64,000 nucleotides of DNA from Cololabis saira. Lineage: Eukaryota > Chordata > Actinopteri > Beloniformes > Belonidae. The notes beneath the pieces are model-generated. The model was given only the letters and a program-made list of their open reading frames with translations. It made no database searches and was not told the DNA's origin. The position numbers were made by a program, and so were the translations under genes. The DNA is taken from NCBI RefSeq assembly GCF_033807715.1, contig NC_084590.1, forward strand, positions 2,330,501 through 2,394,500, in the 5' to 3' direction. Below, in pieces: positions 30,031 through 40,200 of this stretch (positions are counted from its first letter, which is position 1; every line of letters starts with the position of its first letter).

Positions 30031-31649
30031 AAACTTCTTAATCAGATAAAAACCCTGCAGGCAGACATTGTCCTACTACAAGCAACACACTTACAGATAC
30101 ATTGGCCACGGCACAGTTTCCGCATGTTTTCTCAGCCTGTTACAACTCCAGACAAAGAGGGGTAGAAATTCTTATTAATAAGAGAGTAAATTTCACTGTA
30201 AAGGACACATACATTGACTCAGAGGGTAGATATAGATATTTAATTTTAGTCTTGCAAATTCAAAGCTTGAATTTATCCATTTCTAATGTATATGGTCCAA
30301 ATGTTGATGACTCCTCGTTTTTTTACTCTTTTTTCACCTCACTTTCTGCTCACCTAGACAACACAGTCTACACAGTAAGGAAAACTAAAATAGAATTAAA
30401 CAAAATAATTGACACAAAAACACAGTTTTTAGTACAAAGGCTTCGCCTGGAAAACTTTGCACACGCCAACAGATCAGGGAAATATTTAGCCAATCAATTA
30501 AAAATAAGTAGGGAGAAATATGAAAATTCTGCTTATATTAGTCTTTTATTAAAACCGGATAAGGATCCCTTGCTCCCATCGAGCTACCGCCCAATATCAT
30601 TGATAAATGTGGACCTTGAAATAATTAGCAAGGCTCTTACCAAACGTCTGAAAAGAGTCACCCCTTCTATTATACATCCGGATCAAACAGGCTTCATTAA
30701 AGGTAGACATTCCTCTACTAATATTCGCAGATTATTAAATATTATAGATTATTCGAGTATCAATAAACAGGAAACTACTATTATATCCTTAGACGCTGAA
30801 AAAGCATTCGATCGGGTAAAATGAAAGTTTCTATTGGCAACTTTACATAAATTTGGATTTGGCGAATCTTTCATTGACTGGATAAAAATATTATACAGCT
30901 CTCCCAAGGCACGTGTAAGGACAAATGATCAAATCTCTACAAGTTTTAACTTGCAAAGAGGCACTAGACAGGGTTGCCGTCTCTCTCCCTCACTATTTGC
31001 AATATTTATTGAACCTTTAGCAGCAGCCATTAGACAAAATCAAAATATTAAAGGTATACAATGCAAAGTATTAGAGCACAAAATAAGTCTTTATGCGGAT
31101 GACGTACTCCTCTTCCTCCAGAACTCACGATCTTCACTATCACAGACAATTGCACTCATAGAGGGATTTTCGTCTCTGTCTGACTATTCTATTAATTGGT
31201 CTAAATCCACTGTTTTGTGTGTTAACTGCAATTTTAGGAATATAGCCAATACTCAATTACTATCAGGGAACATTAGATATTTAGGCTAAAACATCTCCCC
31301 TAGGCTGTCAGAGTTAATAAAATTCAATTATGTTCAGCTTCTAAAGAAAATAGAAGATGATCTTTCCAGATGGAGCTCTCTCCCCATTTCACTCATGGGA
31401 AGAATTGCCACCATTAAAATTATGGTTTTACCAAAAGTAAATTATTTTTTCTCAATGATACCATTCAAACCCCCTCTTTCCTGGTTTAAATCATTGGACT
31501 CATATGTATCAAAATTTCTGTGGAAAAATAAAACACCACGTATTAGTTTAAAGACATTGCAAACATCCAAAGAATTTGGAGGTTTAGAGTTACCTAACTT
31601 CCTTACTGTGCGGGGGCCGCATGCCCCTGCGTCGATGGGGACTCCGTGA
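30031..31649 (+). pseudogene. Second L1-type LINE, ORF2 fragments (5'-truncated)
   Basis: 30031-30360 is endonuclease sequence (LLNQIKTLQADIVLLQ-like, SNVYGPNVDDSSFF). An internal deletion then joins to RT: LPSSYRPISLINVDLEIISK, DQTGFIKGRHSSTNIRR, ISLDAEKAFDRVK, a stop near 30822, then RGTRQGCRLSPSLFAIFIEP and catalytic KISLYADDVLLFLQ. Further stops occur near 31287. Domain recognition is from memory of L1 proteins. It begins exactly at the edge of the GGAA microsatellite. Confidence 0.8.
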
Positions 31650-31951
31650 CCTTTGGGGTATCCGCCGGGGTGGCCGGCCCTCCCCGCCTCACGGTTTTAA
31701 CAGCACTGTAGACACTGCACATTCAACACTTATTAAATACATTTGACAAGGACATTTAGTTCGGGAGGGGGGGGTCGGTGTCAAATTGATACCTTGTCCT
31801 CCTCCTCCCTGTTTTTATGGCATTAATCACATGCACTCAACACCAGGGTCGGGAGGGGGTCCCACATCACTCCCCCACTATAGATACACTTCAGGTGGAG
31901 CTTTGTTTGGTTTATTACACACACATACACGCACACACACACATACACACA

Positions 31952-32020
<69 letters not shown>

Positions 32021-32048
32021 CCACATACATACACATAGCCACATAGAC
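31605..32048 (+). repeat. LINE 3' region and (CA)n microsatellite
   Basis: GC-rich 3' sequence (CGGGGGCCGCATGCCCCTGC), then CA-rich DNA from 31918. The CA/ATAC-rich DNA continues piecewise at 33077-33193, 34734-34803 and 35890-36075, each break being a later insertion. Confidence 0.6.
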
Positions 32049-32056
32049 ATATACAC

Positions 32057-33076
32057 TAGGGGTGTAACAATATATCGTGCCACGAAATTTCGCGATACAA
32101 AAACGTCACAATACGTGTCGTGGAGGTGACAACCTGTATCGCGATATTGGGTTATTAATATTAATCTATTGTGTTGACTAGAAACGCGCATCCGACCGCG
32201 ACCGCGACGGCGCGAACCAAAATCTTCCTCCGCTCAGAAGAAACTAGTCCCGTTTTGCGGTCCTGTTTTGAGCTCTGGACCTTTACTTATTTACGTCTGG
32301 TGTAGAGTTAAGCCTTACCTTATTAAATTAAACCTTTTTGGGGTCGTGAGTAGGATAAACACGGGACAACTTCTGCGTGAGTTTGCGTGTACTTCAATGT
32401 CCGCTCAACAGCGTAGGATTTCAGAACATCAACACAGCACCTAGTGCTGTATCACTCCGCCCGATCTAAAACATACTAACAACTGATATACTGACTAGTG
32501 TAATTATAGTCCCTGATTTACAGAATAAAAAGAATATATTTATAAAATAATGAACCCTGAATTACCAAAATAATCTTCTTAACAAAAATAAATCTCCTCT
32601 TACACTTATAAGGTGAGCATGAATCAATCTTTTTTATGATGTAAAATTGTATGTATTTATTTACTTGTATTTATTTATTCAATTTTAGTTGTTAAATTTC
32701 TGGAAAAGAAAAAAGTCAAATCATACATGAGAGAAACTATTCAGTTTGTGGCAAGATATTTGTACTTATATGAAACTGAAGATGCATAATGCAAACCTGA
32801 CATTTACTTTTAGTTCACTTTGTGGAAAATGGTTGGCCTGGCTTTCTCTTTAAAACTTAAACAGTTATAAAGCATTACAAACTGTAACAATAGTTCAAAC
32901 GCACAGCATTGTTTTGTATTTTGTGTCTTTCAAATAAAAGACAATTTTTTCCAGTCATATATTCCTCTATCAAGGTTGTTAAAAAATACTGCTATAATAT
33001 CGTATTGTATCGTAATCGTGACCTCAATATCGTGTATCGTACCGTATCGTGAGATTAGTGTATCGTTACACCCCTA
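32057..33076. mobile_element. hAT non-autonomous element with 8-bp target duplication
   Basis: Ends TAGGGGTGTAAC and GTTACACCCCTA; target duplication ATATACAC at 32049-32056 and 33077-33084. The ends carry repeated ATCG-rich subterminal motifs (TATCGTGCCACG, CGTACCGTATCGTGAG). No transposase domain recognised. The 8-bp duplication and TAGGGGTG-type ends are typical of hAT. Confidence 0.85.
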
Positions 33077-33193
33077 ATATACACACTCACGTACACGTAT
33101 ACATATTCATACATTCATGCATGCACACATACATACACACATAGCCACACATATGCATACACACACACAGTTACATTTAGCCACTCATACATA

Positions 33194-34733
33194 CAGTGGG
33201 GAGAACACGTATTTGATACACTGCCGATTTTGCAGGTTTTCCCACTTGCAAAGCATGTAGAAGTCTGTAATTTTTATCATAGTTACTCTGACATAAGTAT
33301 TTGATCACCTGTCAACCAGTAAGAATTCCGGCTCTCACAGACCTGTTAGTTCTTCTTTAAGAAGCCCTCCTGTTCTCCACTCATTACCTGTATTAACTGC
33401 ACCTGTTTGAACTCGTTACCTGTATAAAAGACACCTGTCCACACACTCAATCAAACAAACTCCAACCTCTCCACAATGGCCAAGACCAGAGAGCTGTGTA
33501 AGGACATCAGGGATAAAATTGTAGACCTGCACAAGGCTGGGATGGGCTACAGGACAACAGGCAAGCAGCTTGGTGAGAAGGCAACAACTGTTGGCGCAAT
33601 TATTAGAAAATGTAAGAAGTTCAAGCTGACGGTCAATCTCCCTCGGTCTGGGGCTCCATGCAAAATCTCACCTCGTGGGGCATCAATGATCATGAGGAAG
33701 GTGAGGGATCAGCCCAGAACTACACGGCAGGACCTGGTCAATGACCTGAAGAGAGCTGGGACCACAGTCTCAAAGAAAACCATTAGTAACACACTACGCC
33801 GTCATGGATTAAAATCCTGCAGCGCACGCAAGGTCCCCCTGCTCAAGCCAGTGCATGTCAAGGCCCGTCTGAAGTTTGCCAATGACCATCTGGATGATCC
33901 AGAGGAGGAATGGGAGAAGGTCATGTGGTCTGATGAGACTGAAATAGAGCTTTTTGGTCTAAACTCCATTCGCCGTGTTTGGAGGAAGAAGAAGGATGAG
34001 TACAACCCCAAGAACACCATCCCAACCGTGAAGCATGGAGGTGGAAACATCATTCTTTGGGGATGCTTTTCTGCAAAGCAGAAAAGCATCCCCATACGGT
34101 GCAGACAGGACGACTGCACCGTATTGAGGGGAGGATGGATGGGGCCATGTATCGCGAGATCTTGGCCAACAACCTCCTTCCCTCAGTAAGAGCATTGAAG
34201 ATGGGTCGTGGCTGGGTCTTCCAGCATGACAACGACCCGAAACACACAGCCAGGGCAACTAAGGAGTGGCTCCGTAAGAAGCATTTCAAGGTCCTGGAGT
34301 GGCCTAGCCAGTCTCCAGACCTGAACCCAATAGAAAATCTTTGGAGGGAGCTGAAAGTCCGTATTGCCCAGCGACAGCCCCGAAACCTGAAGGATCTGGA
34401 GAAGATCTGTATGGAGGAGTGGGCCAAAATCCCTGCAGTGTGTGCAAACCTGGTCAAGAACTACAGGAAACGTCTGATCTCTGTAATTGCAAACAAAGGT
34501 TTCTGTACCAAATATTAAGTTCTGTTTTTCTGATGTATCAAATACTTATGTCATGCAATAAAATGCAAATTAATTACTTAAAAATCATACAATGTGATTT
34601 TCTGGAGTTTTTTTTAGATTCCATCACTCACAGTTGAAGAGTACCTATGATAAAAATTACAGACTTCTACATGCTTTTCAAGTGGGAAAACCTTCAAAAT
34701 CGGCAGTGTATCAAATACTTGTTCTCCCCACTG
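33194..34733 (+). mobile_element. Tc1-like transposon
   Basis: 1540 bp, flanked by TA at 33192-33193 and 34734-34735. The terminal inverted repeats are about 85 bp (CAGTGGGGAGAACACGTATT and the matching AATACTTGTTCTCCCCACTG). It contains one transposase gene broken by a small rearrangement. A 3'-end fragment of the same family lies at 46376-46577. Confidence 0.95.
33476..34518 (+). pseudogene. Tc1-type transposase, frame broken at 34079
   Basis: ATG at 33476 gives [20 protein letters not shown], a paired-type helix-turn-helix DNA-binding region (about residues 5-110; [20 protein letters not shown] and [20 protein letters not shown]). The DDE catalytic domain follows: [12 protein letters not shown] (first Asp), then after the break [17 protein letters not shown] (second Asp) and [10 protein letters not shown] (Glu), ending CTKY and TAA at 34516. 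The frame changes at 34079-34103, where a 25-base insert of inverted flanking sequence lies. Otherwise the protein is near full length for Tc1 (about 340 residues). It catalyses cut-and-paste at TA. Confidence 0.9.
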
Positions 34734-34803
34734 TATACACGCTCATACACACACACACACTCACACATATATAGCCACTCAGTCCCATACGTATACATAC
34801 ACA

Positions 34804-35889
34804 CAGAGGTGGAAAAAGTACAAAAATATTGTACTTAAGTAAAAGTACAAATTTTCTGCTTGAAAATTACTTAAGTAAAAGTAAAAAGTACCCATTAAGA
34901 AAATTACTTAAGTAAAAGTATAAAAGTACCTCAACTTAAATATAATAAAGTACAAAAAGTACATGGGTTAAAATGTACTTAAGTACAAAAGTAAAAAGTA
35001 CAAAGTACAAAGTACAAAATTCAAAGTACAAAATTATTTTCAAAAGGATTGCAAAGAAATGAAGAATCCAAGAATTTGCTTACAACTCTAAATAATGGTG
35101 ATATTATTCTGACCCCTTTAGTGTTTGTTTCCATTACCCCATTTTAATTTCTCTCTTTGCTCATCACTGCTGCTGTACCCCAGTGGCCCCGCTGATAGGT
35201 TCACCCCCAGCCTGTAGTATGCAGTGACAACATTAAGCAACCCCAGCTGATAAAGGATGAGACTTTTGAACTTTTAAATTGCAAAACCACCTTAGAAGTG
35301 GTGGAATCAAAGAATGGTGCGCATGGACACGCGTCGGCTGGCGCTCAAGGCTGATTTATGGTACCGCGTTACACCAACGTACCCTACGGCGAGGCTCTGC
35401 GTCAATTTAACGCGGAACCATAATTCAGGCTTCAGTCCTCCTCGGTACTCGACGCGACGGCGGTTCCTCCGGCCTTCCGGCCCGCCTCTGCGGCGCAACT
35501 CTCCCGGGAGCTGCGGCTCATTCTCGGTATATTCACGCGCCCCCCTTCCTTCCCGTCCGCCTCATGGTTCCCCGTTAAATCGACGCACACCTTACGCCGT
35601 AGGCTACGGCGTAGGGTGTGCGTCGCCGCGTACCCTACGCTGTAGCTCTGCGCCGGTGTAACGCGGAACCATAAATCAGCCCCCGCTGTGCTGTTCTTTA
35701 ATTTGTAGCGAGTAACGACGTGTCCAATTTTAAATGTAGCGGATTAAAAGTACGATTTTTTCCTTGAAAATGTAATGAAGTAAAAGTAAAAGTACAGAAA
35801 AATGAAAGTATCAATAAAAGTACAAATTCTCAAAAATCTTACTTAAGTAAAATAACGAAGTACTTGTAGTTCGTTACTTTACACCACTG
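34804..35889. mobile_element. hAT non-autonomous element with nested palindromic MITE
   Basis: Ends CAGAGGTGGAAAAAGTAC and GTTACTTTACACCACTG; target duplication CATACACA at 34796-34803 and 35890-35897. Subterminal ACTTAAGTAAAAGTAC motifs repeat near both ends. A palindromic Harbinger-type MITE (35348-35679) is nested inside. Confidence 0.85.
35348..35679. mobile_element. Palindromic Harbinger-type MITE with enlarged loop
   Basis: GGCTGATTTATGGTACCGCG on the left and CGCGGAACCATAAATCAGCC on the right form the stem. Internal CCTACGGCGTA motifs recur. Family members are also at 37260, 45492, 53722, 56935 and 63536. Confidence 0.65.
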
Positions 35890-36478
35890 CATACACATAC
35901 ACACACATACACAGCCACACAAACATATACACACACACATACACACACACACATAGCCACAAAGACATGTACACACATACGCACGCACACACACACACAC
36001 ACACACACACATGCACACACACACACACGCATGATCATATACATACACGCACACACACACACACATAGACATACACACTGGCTTGTTCACCTGCATGCTT
36101 GCTCTGTAGTTTTTGGGGTTAGTTAGTGGTAGCTTAGCTCAGACTGTGATTTGGGTTGATTGCTGCTTGTGTTTTGGTCGGCTCCGTGTTGGTTTTGTTG
36201 GTTTTGTGTTTTGCTTGTGGTTTTGTTGCAGATTTCCAGTGCTTGACGTGTGTCTCCGTGTGTTCCTGCTTCCTGGATTGGCAGTGGATGTCACCCCCCA
36301 CCCCCCACCCACCCCAAAAAAAAAAAATCACTGGGTTTACATTTATGTATGTGTGTGTATGCGTATGTAGGCGTATATATGTATATATATTAAATATAGC
36401 AATAATGCACATATATATGCCTTTGGCTTTTACCTACATGGTATCAATCATTAATATGTGTGCAGACAAGGTTAAAAA
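35890..36478 (+). repeat. CA-rich tract and continuation of LINE 3' UTR
   Basis: CA/GCAC-rich until 36075, then G/T-rich single-copy-like DNA (TGGTAGCTTAGCTCAGACTG) up to a poly-A at 36474 that abuts the resumed GGAA microsatellite. It probably is the remaining 3' UTR of the second LINE. Its open frames translate microsatellite DNA. Confidence 0.5.
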
Positions 36479-36560
36479 AAAGGAAGGAAGGAAGGAAGGA
36501 AGGAAGGAAGGAAGGAAGGAAGGAAGGAAGGAAGGAAGGAAGGAAGGAAGGAAGGAAAGA
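36479..36560. repeat. (GGAA)n microsatellite, right part
   Basis: Same unit as 29758-30030, directly after the LINE's A-rich tail. Confidence 0.9.
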
Positions 36561-36719
36561 GGAAGGGAAGAAGGAGACGAGAGGAGAGAGCAGCAGCAGG
36601 AGGAAAGAAGCATATGAGAATTAGGTCATTTTGACCCAAAGACAGTACAAGGGTTAATTTTATTGTATTTTCTGAAACGAAATAAAGTTTCATACAAAAA
36701 AGACAAAAAAAAACGTCAA
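36561..36719. other. Spacer between microsatellite and APPBP2 promoter region
   Basis: Purine-rich at first, then a short unassigned stretch (GGTCATTTTGACCC palindrome at 36626). No gene. Confidence 0.4.
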
Positions 36720-36723
36720 CGCG

Positions 36724-36765
36724 TCGACGTCGCCACGCTGACGTCACCACGTCGACGTCGCGGCG
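36724..36765 (+). promoter_or_regulatory. CRE-like cluster upstream of APPBP2
   Basis: Contains TGACGTCA at 36739-36746 flanked by further CGACGTCG cores, about 320 bp before the APPBP2 start codon in CpG-rich DNA. Palindromic TGACGTCA is the ATF/CREB consensus and is common in proximal promoters; function is inferred. Confidence 0.55.
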
Positions 36766-37062
36766 CAGACGGAGCAGCTGACGGGGCTGGTGTGGGTGTC
36801 GGGCTGGTGTCGGCTGCGGCTCTGCTGCAGATGAGGGACAGGATGGCGGGACCTGGAAACACGTTCTAGACTCGGAGCAGTAACCGGTCATAGCGCAGCT
36901 GTCTGTAGTGCTGCTACACAGCGGATGTTGTATGAGGACGGGCGGGGGAGAGGCTGTGGTCGCCGCCAGGCGGCGGATGTAGGAGAGGGGAGCAGAGCGG
37001 GGGGAGAGCGGGGGGAGAGCGGAGCTGCTGGAGCTGCTGCTGCCGGAGCTGCAGAAACAAAC
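36766..37062 (+). promoter_or_regulatory. APPBP2: CpG-rich promoter/5' leader of APPBP2
   Basis: GC-rich with GCAGCTG and GAGCTGCTG runs, no TATA box. The transcription start cannot be fixed from sequence. An ATG at 36843 opens an 8-codon frame ending TAG at 36867-36869. An ATG at 36925 is in frame with the APPBP2 start and would add 46 Gly/Arg/Ala-rich residues. The ATG at 37063 (ACAAACATGG, with YY1-like ATGGCCGC) is the better Kozak match. Confidence 0.6.
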
Positions 37063-37200
37063 ATGGCCGCGGTGGAGCTCGAGTGGATCCCAGAGACGCT
37101 GTACAACACCGCCATCTCGGCCGTGGTCGACAACTACAGCCGGGCCCGGAGGGACATCCGCTCGCTCCCGGAAAACATACAGTTCGATGTGTATTATAAG
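37063..37200 (+). CDS. APPBP2: APPBP2 coding exon 1
   Basis: 46 codons, MAAVELEWIPETLYN to QFDVYYK; donor GTGAGA at 37201; phase 0. Confidence 0.95.
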
Positions 37201-40200
37201 GTGAGAGCTGTGAACCGGGCCGTGTGTTTGACCCGGGTCCGGGGCGGACCGGCTGCTAAAGCCTGATTCATGGTACCGCGTTACACCGACGCAGAACCTA
37301 CGGCGTAGGGTCTGCGTCGGTGTAACGCGGAACCATGAATCAGGCTTAACCGCTGCTACGGCGCTGCTAACCCCGGATAAACACGGACTTTAAATCAACA
37401 TTTACCTCCTATAGGAACCGTTCAGGGTCGGGTTGGTTAAACCAGACCCTGTAGGAGGCGGGGGTCGGATTCTCCGGGTGTTCCTTTGGGGGGCTGGAAA
37501 TCCTGGAAAGTGCTTGAATTTCAATGTTGTGTTTTCAAGGCCTGAAAAGTGCCTGAAATTATAACTCTGTGTCTTTCACCAAATTGGGATCAGACTGTAC
37601 AGGACTGTCTCAGAAAATTAGAACACTGTGATAAAGTTCTTTATTTTCTGTAATGCAATTACAAAAACAAAAATGTCATACATTCTGGATTCATTACAAA
37701 TCAACTGAAATATTGCAAGCCTTTTATTATTTTAATATTGCTGATCATGGCTGAAACTCAAATATCCTATCTCAAAAAATCAGAATATTCTAATAATATT
37801 CTGTAAGCCATGATCAGCAATATTAAAATAATAAAAGGCTTGCAATATTTCAGTTGATTTGTAAAGAATCCAGAATGTATGACATTTTTGTTTTTTTTAA
37901 TTGCATTACAGAAAACAAAGAACTTTATCACAATATTGTAATTTTCTGAGACAGTCCTGTATAGTTTAGTTATTACAAAGATAAATAAAAATCAGTAAGA
38001 TGAAACATAACTACATGTTTACAGCACGATACAATGTACAAAGTTGTGATAAAAAACGGGAAAAATAATTATGAGTGTATGTGGGTCAATGACGAATAAG
38101 GATTTTCAACAGGTCAATTTTAAAATAATAAAAAAAGAATATATTTTGCAGTAGTTCAAACATTAAGAATATTGTGTACACGTAAAATCATATAAAAATT
38201 TTAAATTAAGTGATTTCAGAGTTTTTTGTCAAGATGAATTGGCACTAGCCTTAAAAAAAGGTCATGTGGTGCAACCATGATTCATATTAAAATAAATTAA
38301 TTTCCTTAACATCTTGACATGACACTTTGAGAAGTTTTCAGTATTATACAAATGTTGTTTTTTTTTAATGGTCGCGCCACATGATATTTCATAAAATGGA
38401 CGTCATCAGTCAAACTTTGTTTGTATATTATGATGGAAATACAAATGTGTTGTAATCTTACACACTACAAGATACTTCAGAAATCATGCCAGATAGGGCA
38501 GAAGATTGATTTAAATCCATTTAGAGTGATTTTAAACAAAGTTTTCAAAAAAAGAGTCCTGGTCGGACGGTCGTACCACATGACATTTTGACGCTTAAAA
38601 CAACAACAAAATCCCAAATAACTAGTATTTTTGTAAAATTCAAGTGAGTCCATATGTGGGACAGGTAGTTCTTATATCTGGTATTTTTTTATCCATTTAA
38701 AACGTTTTTGAATTGAAAAAAAAATCTTTTTCAGAAAATATAGGCGTCACGTCATTGACCCATATATATTCCTGTAGATATTTTACACGAGCGATAAGGT
38801 GCTTGAAGATTTTGAAAGTGCTTGAAAAGCGCTTGAATTTGACCTTGAGAAATGTGTAGGAACCCTGGGACGGGAGGAAGCAGCGTAACCTTGACGACGA
38901 CTGGCTGCCTCATTGATACATTGATGTTTGAGAAAGTCCTGAGTAAGATTTGAAACCCCTTTAACACAGACGAGCTTCCAGATCCTTGCTGGTCCAAACA
39001 CTGGTCAGCTGCCTGGAAAAGGGATGTACAGAACCGTCTGAGAGATAGAACATACTGTTGGGAGGTATCATGAACAAGAGACATATACACAAACAATGAC
39101 TACGTTTACATGCAGTCAAAATTTGGGTTAAGGTCAATATTCCGGTTACTGAAACATTGGGAATAATCTGTTTCCATGCGTGAGGAAACAGGGTTATCCC
39201 TGTATACATGGTAATTAATCATTTGGGAAATCTGGATCAAACCAGCGACGCACGGAGAACGTCATGACGCAGTTCCCGTCATTTCCGCTTCTTCTTCCTG
39301 TATCCAAATTCAAAACAAATGCTGCTTCGCGCAAGTTTTCTCTCAGCTTCTTGTAAATCTGGCTATCCCGGTACTTTCTACCGTCTACAAATGCAGAAAT
39401 GTTCATATCCTTCATTACATTTATGAAGTGATTAGTCTCCTCCTGGTCTTGGTTTCTCCGTGTTTATAAGAACTTCCTGGACTCAAAAGGCCAGGATTCC
39501 TTGTGAACATGTGCAGAAAACAAATTCCTGTTCCGTTTGATTGATGGTGATATCCCGTTTGGTGTTTACATGACCCAACATTCAGGTTTTAAAAGGAGTA
39601 ACCCAGGGCTCATATTCAGGTTTTTAAAAACCTGAATATGAGCAAATTCAGGTTATTCAAACGGGTTATTAGTGTTTACATGGCCGTGCAAATTCGGGTT
39701 ATTGCCAATATTCGGGTTTTAAAAGGGTTATTGATGCATGGAAACACAGTCATTAAGGTAAACATAAGTACCATTAATAACAAAAAACAGTAAGGATTTT
39801 TTAGGCACATAGCATCAACATTTCAGAATGAGATTAGAATAAAAGATACTTTGATATATCGGCTAATAAGAGTGATTTCAATAAAAAAAATGTATAGAGA
39901 CAAAAAAAAGTTTGAAATTTAAAAAACATTTGAAAGAGGGCTTAATTTTTCTCCACTTACAACAGTGTATATGATATTTAGCCAGTAGAAGAATGACATT
40001 TACCAAGAGAGACACTGATTTGTCAATTGTATCTATGTAAGAAAATAATATTAGATATTTCTAATTTTGGAATGTCGTTCATTATTAAAGATAGCCAATT
40101 TCTAATTTCACGCCAAAAGGTTTGTGAGACAGGACACAATAGAAACTTGTGGTCAAATGATTCTTCAGATTCATTAAAAAAAGGACAGGGGTCAACTTCA

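Larger units (their letters stand above)
37490..38870. mobile_element. Older transposon remnant hosting two MITEs
   Basis: The left part (GGAAAGTGCTTGAATTTCAA) and right part (GAAAGTGCTTGAAAAGCGCTTG, ending GTAGGAACCCTGG) look like two ends of one element. Inside lie the mariner MITE at 37600 and a MITE at 38088-38763. No transposase. Confidence 0.35.

Noticed and set aside
29673..30041. Lys/Gly/Arg-rich protein frame
   Set aside because: Pure translation of the GGAA microsatellite.
31786..32191. His/Thr or Cys/Val-rich proteins on both strands
   Set aside because: Translations of the CA microsatellite.
36925..37062. Calling the APPBP2 start at 36925
   Set aside because: The extension is low-complexity and the ATG at 37063 matches the MAAVELEW start known in vertebrates with better context. 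Kept only as a finding.
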